DNA of 64,000 nt from Danxiaibacter flavus (GCF_041060425.1 NZ_JAULBC010000004.1:524063-588062), one strand, 5' to 3'. Positions 8,530 through 17,057 are shown, counted from the first letter of the stretch. The notes: generated by a model from the sequence alone, not told the origin. Program-made: numbers and translations.

Positions 8530-8855
8530 AGCCTAAAGCTTAAAACTGGTTATACTTCAGATGATGTTTGGTTGTCATAAATGTGAGAGACATTTGGCAA
8601 GGGCTGAGGCGTAAGGTATGAGGCATAAAGCTTAAAGCCTAAAGCTTTGAACTGTATAAACGCCCAAGAGAGTGTTTTTCATTTGTGTAAAATGAGAGAA
8701 TATAAACGGCGCCTTTCCGCTTTAACTTAAAGCCCGAGCCTAAACTTAGAACTGTATAAATGTCGGCGAAACTGTTTCGCAATTTTTATAAAGGAGAAAA
8801 AATTCATTTGCTGCGACAGCACTTTAGCTCAAAGCTGATAGCTAATAGCTGACAG
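8530..8855. repeat. AAAGCTTAAAGCCTAAAGC repeats
   Basis: Three clusters of AAAGC-type units (8519-8545, 8625-8650 and 8725-8750) are each followed by an AACTG(T/G)(A/T)TA segment. A GCTGATAGCTAATAGCTGACAGC cluster ends at 8855. The stop of the 84-residue gene lies at its edge. No gene is seen inside. Confidence 0.7.
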
Positions 8856-9110
8856 CTAGTTTTTATTGCAAATAAAAACAAATGGCTTCAATTCCTTTGC
8901 CCGTGCGGTTCTCCAAATAACGTGAGGTTTGTGGATAATCTTGTAGCTGTTCACATTGATGACTTCATTGGCAATGCAAAATGCTTCTATACTTTCGGTG
9001 CGGAATAAGAGTTCATGCAAAAGCTCTATCTCACGATCCATTTGTTGGCGATTCATAGTAAAGCTTCTGGTTAGCACAAGCAAATCCCTGTTATTATAGG
9101 GGGAATTCAT
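8856..9110 (-). CDS. Hypothetical small protein (84 residues)
   Basis: The family is not recognised. From the ATG at 9110 it encodes 84 residues, basic overall, with a helical N-terminal half (NRQQMDREIELLHELLFRTE) and a C-terminal part rich in Lys, His and aromatic residues. A GTG at 9131 would add seven residues. No signal peptide or membrane segment is present. Its reason to be real is context: it starts 7 to 28 bases after a small lipoprotein gene with a good ribosome binding site, on the same strand. Its function is unknown, and the short length makes it less certain than its neighbours. Confidence 0.5.
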   Translation of the reverse strand: MNSPYNNRDLLVLTRSFTMNRQQMDREIELLHELLFRTESIEAFCIANEVINVNSYKIIHKPHVIWRTARAKELKPFVFICNKN

Positions 9111-9137
9111 ACGACTAAATTTAATGTTCACAGGTCA

Positions 9138-9278
9138 CTACCCTACAATTCCCCTGTGCGAAGGGCAGCCGCAATTCTTTCTGCTGCTCTTTCCATATCC
9201 GTTGGAATTGCATGATGAAATAATTACAAACAATGCCGAAATCAACAAAACTACGCCCAGGTTTACTTTTCTATTCAT
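9138..9278 (-). CDS. Small lipoprotein (46 residues)
   Basis: This short open frame begins at an ATG preceded by TAGGAGGC, a strong Shine-Dalgarno sequence seven bases upstream, which is unusual in this genome. The protein starts MNRKVNLGVVLLISALFVII and then SSC, giving a lipoprotein signal with Cys23 as the lipidated residue. A 23-residue mature peptide follows, containing CGCPSHRG. Two further cysteines in CGC suggest metal binding or a disulfide, but this is inference. It would sit in the membrane facing the periplasm or the outside. It appears to be the first gene of a two-gene unit with the 84-residue protein. Confidence 0.7.
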   Translation of the reverse strand: MNRKVNLGVVLLISALFVIISSCNSNGYGKSSRKNCGCPSHRGIVG

Positions 9279-9326
9279 AATATTGCCTCCTAAAGTAATA
9301 TTTTTTTTAAAAACGGTTACATTTTT

Positions 9327-10412
9327 TTGAGCACAGCAACTTCAAATAAACGGGTTCTTGTTGCACCTTTAGATTGGGGGCTGGGACACGCTACCCGGTG
9401 CATTCCGATCATTAAGAAATTGCTTGAAGCGGGCTGCTCAGTTTTCATAGCTTCTGACGGGCCTCAACTTGCTTTATTGAAAGCAGAATTCGACGAAGCC
9501 GTTCGCTATCTGCAACTTCCCGGTTACAGAATCAGCTATTCTGTAAGCAAACGTTTTTTAGCACTGAAAATTTTACAGCAGACACCTAAAATTCTGCAAA
9601 AGATAAACCGTGAGCACGAGTGGCTGCAATCTGTTATAGACCAACATAAAATTGACCTGGTTATTTCCGACAACCGGTATGGCTTATACTCATCCAAAGT
9701 GCCTTGTATTTTTATTACGCATCAGCTAAATATAGCCGCGCCGTTTAACCGGCTGCGGAATTTGATCAGAAAGATCAATTACCGCTTCGTCAATAAATAC
9801 ACTGTTTGTTGGGTGCCGGACACCGCGGCTATCAAAAATATTTCGGGAGAATTGTCTCATCCATGCGAGCTTCCGCGGACCCCGGTCAAATACATCGGAC
9901 TGCTGAACCGGCTAAACCCACGTGCAGCACAGCATACACAATATCAGTGGTTAATAGTGCTGTCCGGACCAGAACCACAACGCACTGTTCTGGAAAAAAA
10001 GCTAATTCAATTAATTTCAAAACTTGAGGGAAAAGTGCTGTTGGCAAGAGGAAAACCTGGCTCGACTGAGAGGTTGGATATGCCAGGCAATTGCGTTGTA
10101 GCAAATCACCTGACAGGAAATGAAATGGAAGAAGCTTTTGCCAGTAGTGAGTTTGTTGTAAGCCGGTGTGGCTATACGACCGTAATGGAACTTGTTGCCT
10201 TCAGAAAAAAATCGGTACTCATTCCAACTCCCGGTCAAACTGAACAGGAATATCTTGCAACACATTTAATGGGCCAGCACTGGGCCTACTGCTGCTCTCA
10301 GGATGACGATCTGTTATTGCATTTTAATAACGCGCAATCTTTCGAATATAATTTTCCATCTTTTAATGAGTCGGGGCTTGACGAAGCCATTCAGGAGTTA
10401 ATCGACAATTGA
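9327..10412 (+). CDS. Glycosyltransferase, GT-B fold (MurG/UGT-like)
   Basis: This 361-residue cytoplasmic glycosyltransferase has an N-terminal acceptor half starting VLVAPLDWGLGHATRCIPI, the Gly/His segment typical of GT28/GT1-like enzymes. Its C-terminal half has LIVLSGPEPQR and SRCGYTTVMELVAFRKKSVLIPTPGQTEQEYLA, the region that binds the nucleotide sugar. The frame opens with a TTG at 9327; no ATG lies close, so the TTG start is accepted with some doubt. The donor and acceptor are unknown. It stands alone; the short lipoprotein gene is divergent upstream and a repeat block lies downstream. Confidence 0.85.
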   Translation: MSTATSNKRVLVAPLDWGLGHATRCIPIIKKLLEAGCSVFIASDGPQLALLKAEFDEAVRYLQLPGYRISYSVSKRFLALKILQQTPKILQKINREHEWLQSVIDQHKIDLVISDNRYGLYSSKVPCIFITHQLNIAAPFNRLRNLIRKINYRFVNKYTVCWVPDTAAIKNISGELSHPCELPRTPVKYIGLLNRLNPRAAQHTQYQWLIVLSGPEPQRTVLEKKLIQLISKLEGKVLLARGKPGSTERLDMPGNCVVANHLTGNEMEEAFASSEFVVSRCGYTTVMELVAFRKKSVLIPTPGQTEQEYLATHLMGQHWAYCCSQDDDLLLHFNNAQSFEYNFPSFNESGLDEAIQELIDN

Positions 10413-10698
10413 AGAGGGACAATTGACAATGCTTATTTGCTCGAAAAGGGTTGTGTCAAATAAAAAAAATACAGCTACACAGATATCCACGGAGCGGTAC
10501 TGAGTTGCACAGAGAATACGGCGAGGTCTTTTCTGTATCTCAATGACGTTAGGCGGACAGCTGCTATCAACCAGTCCATCCATTCGCATATTCGCACATT
10601 CTCTCATTCGCACATTCTCTCATTCGCACATTGCATATTCGCACATTCTCCCATTCGCACATTCATTGTCAATTTTCAACTTTCAATTATCCATTACC
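10413..10698. repeat. ATTCGCACATTCTC and TTTCAATT repeats
   Basis: The gap between convergent genes contains a TACACAGATATCCACGGAG-type unit (10476-10496), six or so copies of CATTCGCACATTCTC (10582-10662) and CAATTTTCAACTTTCAATT (10668-10687). No coding potential is seen. Confidence 0.75.
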
Positions 10699-11187
10699 CT
10701 ACGCTTTCGGGTAATCAAAAAACTGAAACGTTTTTTCAGCATCTGCAAAATTGGCCCATGAAGTAATATCGGCATCTATTGCAAAGATGGCGCAGGTAGG
10801 CATTTCATCTATCCGTGTGCTTGTGAGTGTGTTGACAAAATCGGTAATCCCGGGATTGTGAGAGAAAATGGCTACTACATTAACATCATTATCTATTTTC
10901 CGGATAACATCATAAAAATTGCGTGCATCAGCAAGGTATAACTGCTGAACCTGCTCAATTTCTTTCTTTTTTAAACCGTATTCTTCTGCAAAATATGCGG
11001 CAGTAGCAAGGGCTCGTTTTGCAGGACTTGAAATAAAAGCATCAATTTTCGGCACTTTTTTCTTAAGACGGGAAGCCATTTCCGGAGCGTCTTTTTCGCC
11101 ACGATGATTTAATGGTCTTTCAAAATCCGGCAAATCATTATTGGACCAACTGCTTTTAGCATGACGTACGATGATGATCGATTTCAC
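10699..11187 (-). CDS. sixA: SixA-like histidine phosphatase
   Basis: This is a member of the histidine phosphatase (phosphoglycerate mutase-like) superfamily, SixA branch, which removes phosphate from phosphohistidine. The catalytic RHAKSSW motif at residues 8-14 carries the nucleophile His9; the second catalytic His is in FSHNPG near residue 110. Arg and Glu of the active site are in FISSPAKRALATA and the VQQLYLAD region. At 162 residues it has the size of SixA. The substrate is not certain; the name rests on family similarity. It is a single gene, upstream of purF in coordinates and on the same strand, but separated from it by a terminator. Confidence 0.85.
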   Translation of the reverse strand: MKSIIIVRHAKSSWSNNDLPDFERPLNHRGEKDAPEMASRLKKKVPKIDAFISSPAKRALATAAYFAEEYGLKKKEIEQVQQLYLADARNFYDVIRKIDNDVNVVAIFSHNPGITDFVNTLTSTRIDEMPTCAIFAIDADITSWANFADAEKTFQFFDYPKA

Positions 11188-11240
11188 AGCAAACTCTTTT
11201 AAGTGTTAAAACAAACGGATTAAATCGCAATGCAAAACGC

Positions 11241-11280
11241 AAAAATAAAACAGCTGCAGGTCTTTTAAACACCGCAGCTG
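11241..11280 (-). terminator. Terminator downstream of the purF-type gene
   Basis: On the minus strand the arms CAGCTGC and GCAGCTG (extended by GGT/ACC with one bulge) form a hairpin followed by TTTTATTTTTG, 52 bases after the stop codon. Confidence 0.75.
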
Positions 11281-11331
11281 CTGTTATTATTTGAATGGTA
11301 TCACAACGTGACTACCAGTTATATCTTATTA

Positions 11332-13179
11332 TTAGTAGCCCCTTACATCCTTTCCTTCCATATAGTTAATGAAAGCTTTATTCACCACACGGTTTCCACC
11401 CGGCGTAGGGTAGTTTCCGGTGAAGTACCAGTCACCTGTGTTCGTAGGACAGCTTTCATGCAAGTCTTCAATAGTCTGGTAAATTACCTGAACCGGAATA
11501 TCCAGTTCAACAGGTGTAATTAATTCAGCAATCTTATTCGAAATCTCTTCGGGAGTAAATGGCTTGTAAACCAGTCTTACCAGGTTTTCAGTATGTAGCT
11601 GGTTGGTACGTTGCAATTCTTTAACCTGCTGGTAAATACAATCTAACTCAGCTTCCTGTCCTCTTTCTTTCCACAATGCAATTGCAGCTCTGAAAGCAAT
11701 AAAATCTCCCAGCTTACTCATGTCAATACCGTAACAGTCAGGGTAACGGATCTGAGGTGCAGAAGAAACCACAATTATCTTTACAGGATGTAACCTGGCC
11801 AGCATTCTTACAATGCTTTCTTTTAGGGTAGTGCCACGAACAATTGAGTCATCTATCACCACCAATGTATCTTCATTCTTGCGAACTGTTCCGTATGTTA
11901 CGTCGTACACGTGCTGCACCATCTCGTTACGGCTGCTGTCTTCAGTAATAAACGTGCGCAGCTTAACATCTTTGATGGCAATTTTTTCCTGGCGGATCTT
12001 ACGATTCACCATTTCCTGCAGCTTCTCTTCAGTTACATCATTGCCCCAGCTTAAAATACGTTGTACTTTAATCTGGTTCAGATAAGTCTCCATGCCTTTC
12101 ACCAGGCCGAAGTAAGCAACTTCAGCTGTGTTAGGTATGTATGAGAAGATGGTATTTTTCAAATCGTAGTTAACAGCTTCCAGTACAGGTTTGCTCAGGT
12201 GGTTACCCAATGCAATTCTCTCCCTGTAAATTTTTTCATCGCTACCGCGGCTAAAGTAGATCCTTTCAAAGCTACATGCTCTTCTTTCTTTTGCTGGAAG
12301 CACCTGTTCAACTTTGTAGTTGCCTTTATCATCCACAATGAGGGCATTACCGGGCATCAGCTCCAGTACTTCATTTTCACCTACATTAAAGGTAGTCCGT
12401 ATAGAAGCCCTTTCACTTGCTGCAACAATTACTTCGTCACTGATATAGTAATAGGCAGGACGGATACCGTGCCCGTCTCTCATCACAAAGCTGCTACCGT
12501 TACCAACAAGCCCGCTTATAGTATAACCACCATCAAACAAAGGAGTAGCTTTTTTCAGAACGTTAGCCAGGTCTGCATGGTTAGGATTCAACGCATCTTC
12601 TTTTGCAAGAAAATGATGAACCACTTCCATCATTGCAGCCAGATCACTCTGTTTCTGAAAATCTCCCGGATTTATATTTACGAGGTCAAAAAGTTCTTCT
12701 GTATTTACAAGATTGAAGTTTCCTGCAAGCGCAAGGTTTTTACCTGGTACCAGGTCTCGCTTGATAAAAGGATGGCAAAACTCAACGTTGTTTTTGCCCT
12801 GGGTGCCATAACGAAGATGGCCCAAAAGCAATTCGCCCAGGAAAGGCACATGGCCTTTCATTAGGCCCGGATGCTTTTTAATATCCGGTTGGTATTTTTC
12901 CAGTTCCTGGATCTCAACACCTATTTTATGAAAAATGTCTGCTATTGGTTGCTGTACGTTGCTTCGCGTGCGGTATAAAAACGGATGTCCTGGCTCAATA
13001 TTCAACTTTACTGTAGCAATACCGGCGCCATCCTGGCCACGGTTATGCTGCTTTTCCATAAGGAGGTACAGCTTATTCAGGCCATACATCACGGTACCAT
13101 ACTTCTGTAAATAATATGAAAAAGGCTTTCTGAGGCGAATGTAGGCCAGGCCACATTCATGTTTTATTGCATCACTCAT
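11332..13179 (-). CDS. Long-form amidophosphoribosyltransferase (PurF-like)
   Basis: PurF makes 5-phosphoribosylamine from PRPP and glutamine, the first step of purine synthesis. An N-terminal class II glutaminase domain has Cys9 in HECG, Arg47-Gly48-Asp50 (NRGQDGAG) and the HLRYGTQG and GNFNLVN segments. The C-terminal phosphoribosyltransferase domain has the PRPP loop VVIDDSIVRGTT at about 440-451. At 615 residues it is about 100 longer than canonical PurF, with insertions in both domains. The nucleophile Cys is at position 9 rather than directly after Met, so trimming of the N-terminus or a different arrangement is likely. Whether this is the pathway enzyme or a paralogue cannot be decided from one window. 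Confidence 0.9.
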   Translation of the reverse strand: MSDAIKHECGLAYIRLRKPFSYYLQKYGTVMYGLNKLYLLMEKQHNRGQDGAGIATVKLNIEPGHPFLYRTRSNVQQPIADIFHKIGVEIQELEKYQPDIKKHPGLMKGHVPFLGELLLGHLRYGTQGKNNVEFCHPFIKRDLVPGKNLALAGNFNLVNTEELFDLVNINPGDFQKQSDLAAMMEVVHHFLAKEDALNPNHADLANVLKKATPLFDGGYTISGLVGNGSSFVMRDGHGIRPAYYYISDEVIVAASERASIRTTFNVGENEVLELMPGNALIVDDKGNYKVEQVLPAKERRACSFERIYFSRGSDEKIYRERIALGNHLSKPVLEAVNYDLKNTIFSYIPNTAEVAYFGLVKGMETYLNQIKVQRILSWGNDVTEEKLQEMVNRKIRQEKIAIKDVKLRTFITEDSSRNEMVQHVYDVTYGTVRKNEDTLVVIDDSIVRGTTLKESIVRMLARLHPVKIIVVSSAPQIRYPDCYGIDMSKLGDFIAFRAAIALWKERGQEAELDCIYQQVKELQRTNQLHTENLVRLVYKPFTPEEISNKIAELITPVELDIPVQVIYQTIEDLHESCPTNTGDWYFTGNYPTPGGNRVVNKAFINYMEGKDVRGY

Positions 13180-13201
13180 GACGGAATTTGAAAAGAAGCC
13201 G

Positions 13202-13209
13202 CAAATTTA
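13202..13209 (-). promoter_or_regulatory. -7 element of the purF-type gene
   Basis: On the minus strand TAAATTTG matches TAnnTTTG exactly and lies 23 bases before the ATG. No clear -33 TTTG is seen at 19 bases. Confidence 0.5.
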
Positions 13210-13316
13210 CGACTGTCTTTTTATAGATGGACGTAAATCTTTCTAAATTATGGTTTCTGCAACATGCCGGCGTGGCATGCTTCCCTAAAAATTACAAATT
13301 TCAGCGATTTCACTGT

Positions 13317-13880
13317 TTAGACAAGCTCCTGCATTTCAACGGATAAGCTTTCCGCCAACCACAAGAACTCAGCTACAAAAACATCAATACTATTCTGGAA
13401 AGACGGATCAAGTAAATTGCCGTCAGCATCAAATTTCTTATCTACAAACGGGGTAATCAGCATATGAGGAGAACCAATTCCAAATAAGGCATTGATCAAC
13501 AACTGTATTTGCTGACTTGCGCGCATGCCGCCCAAAGCTCCAGGGGAAGCTGTCACAATCCCAAATGTTTTGTGAAGTTGTTTGGGAAAATGGTCAAATA
13601 AATTCTTCATGGCAGGTGTATAGCTGCCGTTGTATTCCGGTGTAACAAGAATAAAAGCATTTGCAGAAAACATGCGTTTTGCAAGCGGTTTTAATTCATC
13701 CGGCGCTTTTTCTACACTCGAAAAAACTTCCTGCTGTAATAAAGGAAATTGCCAGTCGCGTACATCAATAATGTTTACTGTGTGTTCAGTTTTTTCTGTG
13801 AGATATTTTTGAAGAAAAAGAGCCACCCTGTAACTAACGCTTTGATTCCTCGGACTCCCTGACACTATTTCTATATTCAT
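13317..13880 (-). CDS. NADPH-dependent FMN reductase
   Basis: This flavodoxin-fold oxidoreductase of the NADPH-dependent FMN reductase family has 187 residues and is cytoplasmic. The FMN phosphate-binding loop is GSPRNQSVSYRVA at residues 8-20, and the flavin-contact motif TPEYNGSYTPAMKN is in the middle, followed by ASPGALGGMRASQQ. These are the three diagnostic segments of the family. Such enzymes reduce quinones, chromate or azo compounds in vitro; the physiological substrate is unknown. It is a single gene without close neighbours, with about 270 bases of apparently empty DNA towards the yceI gene. Confidence 0.9.
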   Translation of the reverse strand: MNIEIVSGSPRNQSVSYRVALFLQKYLTEKTEHTVNIIDVRDWQFPLLQQEVFSSVEKAPDELKPLAKRMFSANAFILVTPEYNGSYTPAMKNLFDHFPKQLHKTFGIVTASPGALGGMRASQQIQLLINALFGIGSPHMLITPFVDKKFDADGNLLDPSFQNSIDVFVAEFLWLAESLSVEMQELV

Positions 13881-14150
13881 ATATTTTATTTTGAGACGGT
13901 TATTCCTGATGCAAATTTCCGCACAATGGCCATAACCGGTTTGTCATTTACGAAAAAATATAAAGAGAACGCAGACCAATATTCAAAATTATCCATATAT
14001 ATTATACCAATCAAAAAATGAATGCCAGCCGGAAAAACGCACAGGAGAAGATATGGATGAAATTTTCTTAGGCCACTAATACATTATTGACCATATCCCC
14101 TCCTTTCACACACACATATATTGCCGCTATTAATCTGCGCTCTTTATTAT

Positions 14151-14678
14151 TTAGGCCTGCTTAACCATCTGAGCCTGGATATTCAGTTTTACCTCATCAC
14201 TTACCACTATACTACCTGTTTCTGTTAAACCGTTCCACAGCAGGCCAAATTCTTTACGATTTATTTTTCCTTCCACTTCGAAACCTGCTTTTGCTTGTCC
14301 GTAAGGATCTACCATTGTACCTCCATATGTAACTTTTAAAGAAATTGGCTTGGTTACATCACGAATAGTAAGATCACCGTTCAAAATGTAATCCTCATCG
14401 TTTTTCTTTTGGATAGAAGTTGAAACGAATTTCATTGTAGGAAACTTAGCGGCAGAGAAGAAATCATCAGATTTCAGGTGGCCATCCCTTTGCTCGTTGT
14501 TGGTTGAGATACTGTTTACATCAGCTTCAAAAGTTACTTTCGCATCAGTAAAATCCTCCGTATCACTATCCAGTGTAGCGTCAAACTTGCTGAAATTTCC
14601 TGTTACATTGGTAATCATCAGGTGTCTTACTTTAAAAGTAATTTCTGAGTGTACCGGGTCAATTTTGTACGTAGCCAT
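14151..14678 (-). CDS. YceI family protein
   Basis: YceI proteins are lipocalin-like beta barrels that bind isoprenoid or other amphiphilic molecules. The sequence begins ATYKIDPVHSEITFKVRHLMI, the family's start motif, and has FEADVNSIST, RDGHLKSDDFF and FEVEGKINRKEFGL in order. It has 175 residues with no signal peptide, unlike the periplasmic E. coli protein, so it is cytoplasmic. It is the last gene of the MarR-pirin-pirin-YceI cluster, 43 bases after the second pirin gene, and is probably controlled by the same MarR regulator. The ligand is unknown. Confidence 0.92.
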   Translation of the reverse strand: MATYKIDPVHSEITFKVRHLMITNVTGNFSKFDATLDSDTEDFTDAKVTFEADVNSISTNNEQRDGHLKSDDFFSAAKFPTMKFVSTSIQKKNDEDYILNGDLTIRDVTKPISLKVTYGGTMVDPYGQAKAGFEVEGKINRKEFGLLWNGLTETGSIVVSDEVKLNIQAQMVKQA

Positions 14679-14721
14679 TGTTTTTAATTTTTAAATTTTA
14701 TAAGAAATTGTGTTTTTAAGA

Positions 14722-15597
14722 TCAATTGTTTTCTTCAATTAGTATACCCATTTTACCCATCTGGTAATCTCTGAAGGCTTCCAGGATCTGGGTTTCATTA
14801 TTCATTACAAACGGACCGTGGGAAGCAACGGGTTCCTCCAGTGGTTTTCCCGTGCCAATCAATATTCTTGTATCCTTTAATGCTTCCAGCAAAAAACCTT
14901 CACCATCATTGTTGAAAATAACTGCGTGTTTTCCATCAACATTCCGGGCGCCATTTATGTTCAGTTGGCCATCCAACAAATACACGAATGCATTGTGGTC
15001 CTCAGGTATCGGAAAGAAATACTTTCCACCAGCTTTCATTTCTGCCGTAAAAGCGTTAATAGGAGAAAGCGTTGGGACCGGACCTTTAATTTGTTGCAGA
15101 TCACCGGCAATGACGTTGATATTAACCAGCCCGTCATCTGTTGAAAAGTGTGGTGTTTGTTCAGCTGTCAACGGAAAATAGGAAGGCTGATCCATTTTAT
15201 TCTTAGCGGGCATGTTGATCCAAAGTTGGATGATCTCCTGCCTCCCACCCCTGTCATGAATGTCTGCCGGAGGTCTTTCACTATGGATAATTCCCATACC
15301 TGCATGCATCCATTGAGTTCCGCCTTCATATATTGTGCTGTTGTTTCCCCTGCTATCGCGATGATGAACACCACCTTTGAACACGAATGTAACGGGAGCA
15401 AATCCCCGGTGCGGATGTGGGCCAACTCCTGCCTGATGCGGCGGCACCAACGTAGGAGCCTTTATGTCAGCATGATGCAGCAGTAAAAAAGGATCCACCT
15501 GTTCTATTCCCGGAGACGGTATGGGTTGTCTTACCGGAAGACCGCCCATATCGTATAAACCGGCATATATTACGTGCTGAATTGATCTGTTCTTCAT
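14722..15597 (-). CDS. Pirin family protein (long form)
   Basis: Pirins are bicupin metalloproteins; several have quercetinase activity, others act as redox-sensitive regulators. The N-terminal cupin shows PHPHRGFAPVTFVFKG and then HHRDSRG and the HAGMGIIHSE segment, which together give the three His and one Glu iron ligands. The C-terminal cupin (about 180-270) lacks metal ligands, as usual. There are 291 residues. The gene starts three bases after the upstream pirin stops, so the two are co-transcribed. Substrate unknown. Confidence 0.92.
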   Translation of the reverse strand: MKNRSIQHVIYAGLYDMGGLPVRQPIPSPGIEQVDPFLLLHHADIKAPTLVPPHQAGVGPHPHRGFAPVTFVFKGGVHHRDSRGNNSTIYEGGTQWMHAGMGIIHSERPPADIHDRGGRQEIIQLWINMPAKNKMDQPSYFPLTAEQTPHFSTDDGLVNINVIAGDLQQIKGPVPTLSPINAFTAEMKAGGKYFFPIPEDHNAFVYLLDGQLNINGARNVDGKHAVIFNNDGEGFLLEALKDTRILIGTGKPLEEPVASHGPFVMNNETQILEAFRDYQMGKMGILIEENN

Positions 15598-15600
15598 AAA

Positions 15601-16320
15601 TTAGTTCTCCCCAATATTCATTGGCACTTCAATAAACAGTACTTCTGCGTTTGAGTTGGCTTTAACGGTAACAGTATTTGTTTCTGAAATACCTAAAGCA
15701 TCTCTTTTAGCCAGTTGCTGGCCATCTACAGCTACATCGCCATCAATTACAAACACATAAACACCGTTTGAATCTTTTTTCACGTCGTATGTGATGGTTG
15801 TTTCATTTTCCAGTTTGCTCAATGAAAACCACGCATCCTGGTTAATATGAACAGCCTTGTCATCGTCAGGTGCAACCACTGTCTGAATGATGTTTATCCT
15901 GTCCTCAGGTTTGAAAGTTTTTTGTTCGTACCTGGGTTCAATATTGTATTCTTTAGGAAATACCCAGATCTGCAGGAATTTAACTTCCTTGTCTTTATTA
16001 GCGTTCATTTCGCTATGAAGGATCCCGCTGCCGGCACTCATTATCTGCACGTCATTTTGTTTAATGATCTCATGACGGCCGGTGCTGTCTTTATGCTCAA
16101 GATCACCAAAAAGAGGAATGGACACTATTTCCATATTCTCATGTGGGTGCTTACCGAAACCGTAGCCGGGATGCACGGTGTCGTCGTTTAATACGCGCAA
16201 AGCTCCAAAGTGAACTTTTTTGGGATCATAATAGCTTGCAAAACTGAAAGAATGATAACTATCCAGCCAGCCGTGATTTGCGTGGCCTCTTTCTGAAGAT
16301 TTGTACAAGATAGTTTTCAT
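15601..16320 (-). CDS. Pirin family protein (YhhW-like short form)
   Basis: This 239-residue bicupin metalloprotein resembles E. coli YhhW, a quercetin 2,3-dioxygenase. Metal ligands are in KHPHENMEIVSIPLFG, the LEHKDSTG segment and AGSGILHSE. The start at 16320 follows AAAAAAGGAG, a purine-rich ribosome site. A copy of the putative MarR operator lies 19 to 46 bases upstream. It is the first gene after marR, and its own promoter probably lies in the 59-base gap, so it can be transcribed separately from marR. It is likely repressed by the MarR protein; the inducer is unknown. Confidence 0.92.
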   Translation of the reverse strand: MKTILYKSSERGHANHGWLDSYHSFSFASYYDPKKVHFGALRVLNDDTVHPGYGFGKHPHENMEIVSIPLFGDLEHKDSTGRHEIIKQNDVQIMSAGSGILHSEMNANKDKEVKFLQIWVFPKEYNIEPRYEQKTFKPEDRINIIQTVVAPDDDKAVHINQDAWFSLSKLENETTITYDVKKDSNGVYVFVIDGDVAVDGQQLAKRDALGISETNTVTVKANSNAEVLFIEVPMNIGEN

Positions 16321-16338
16321 AACTTTTTTCTCCTTTTT

Positions 16339-16366
16339 TGTAAATTACATGTATGTACATGTATAT
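16339..16366 (+). promoter_or_regulatory. Putative MarR operator upstream of the pirin genes
   Basis: The region reads TGTAAATTAC followed by ATGTATGTACAT and GTATAT. Read on the opposite strand, the site upstream of marR gives the same 26-base pattern with two differences. The core is close to a palindrome (ACATGTATGTACATGT). It lies directly before the pirin start. Confidence 0.65.
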
Positions 16367-16379
16367 GATTAAAAAAAAT

Positions 16380-16838
16380 TTATTGTTCGGTTGACCTTAG
16401 TTTATCCAACATCTCATTGAGACATTGTGCCGCAGTTTCATCAATCACGATCATTTCCTCTGTGATCTTGTTTACGCGTTCGGTACTAAGCCCAAGTATA
16501 TTAATGCCGGCCGAAGTAAGTGTAACAACAGTTTCTCTTTTGTCTGATGCAGAGGTATTACGCTTAACCAGCTTCTTTAACTCGAGTCTGTCAATGATTC
16601 TGGGCACATTTGAGTTTTTCTCAATCATCCTGCAGGCAATATCTTTAACGCACATTTGCTCAGGATGTTTCCCTTTAAGGATGCGTAACACATTGTATTG
16701 TTCATGTGTCAATCCAAAATCTTTTAACTCTTTGCTCATCATGGTCTTTAACCACCAGGCCGTATACAGTATGTTCAATCCCGCTTTATGCACTTCGCTC
16801 TTAAATTTTGTACTTTTTATGGCCTCTTCCAATTTCAT
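16380..16838 (-). CDS. MarR family transcriptional regulator
   Basis: This 152-residue winged-helix regulator acts as a dimer. The helix-turn-helix and wing run from FGLTHEQYNVLRILKG through CVKDIACRMIEKNSNVPRIIDRLELKKLVKR to SDKRETVVTLTSAG, the MarR signature order. It sits directly upstream of the two pirin genes and yceI. Two near-identical sites, one over its own promoter and one over the pirin promoter, suggest that it represses both itself and the cluster. The ATG at 16838 is five bases past a perfect -7 element, so its mRNA may be leaderless. Ligand unknown. Confidence 0.92.
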   Translation of the reverse strand: MKLEEAIKSTKFKSEVHKAGLNILYTAWWLKTMMSKELKDFGLTHEQYNVLRILKGKHPEQMCVKDIACRMIEKNSNVPRIIDRLELKKLVKRNTSASDKRETVVTLTSAGINILGLSTERVNKITEEMIVIDETAAQCLNEMLDKLRSTEQ

Positions 16839-16842
16839 AATG

Positions 16843-16873
16843 CAAATATATGTACATACATCTAATTTACAAA
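16843..16873 (-). promoter_or_regulatory. marR promoter overlapped by the operator
   Basis: On the minus strand TTTG, exactly 19 bases, and TATATTTG match the Bacteroidota -33/-7 consensus completely. The second operator copy (16846-16871, core at 16850-16861) fills the spacer. The ATG follows five bases after the -7 element. Confidence 0.75.
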
Positions 16874-16884
16874 ATTTATTTTGG

Positions 16885-16965
16885 CTAGGGGCTGTCAGCT
16901 GTCAGTTATGAGCTTTTGGGTGTCAGGTTTCAGGTATCAGGTGTCAGGTTTTGGGAGTTTGCGGC
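16885..16965. repeat. GTCAGCTGTCAG / TCAGGTATCAGGTGTCAGG repeats
   Basis: GCTGTCAGCTGTCAGTTATGAGC is followed by TCAGGTTTCAGGTATCAGG-type units in the gap between marR and the surA-like gene. These belong to the same families as 18780-18830 and 24440-24900. Confidence 0.65.
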
Positions 16966-17030
16966 TAGCGTGCTTAATTGAAAATGAAAGTCGCTAAACT
17001 CCATATCGTTATTAATGCTAACCTGAAAAA

Positions 17031-17057
17031 TGAAAAAGCCCCCGCTAGCGGAGGCTT
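17031..17057 (-). terminator. Terminator of the surA-like gene
   Basis: On the minus strand AAGCCTCCGC pairs with GCGGGGGCTT (nine of ten pairs, two-base centre) and is followed by TTTTT, about 60 bases past the stop codon. Confidence 0.75.
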
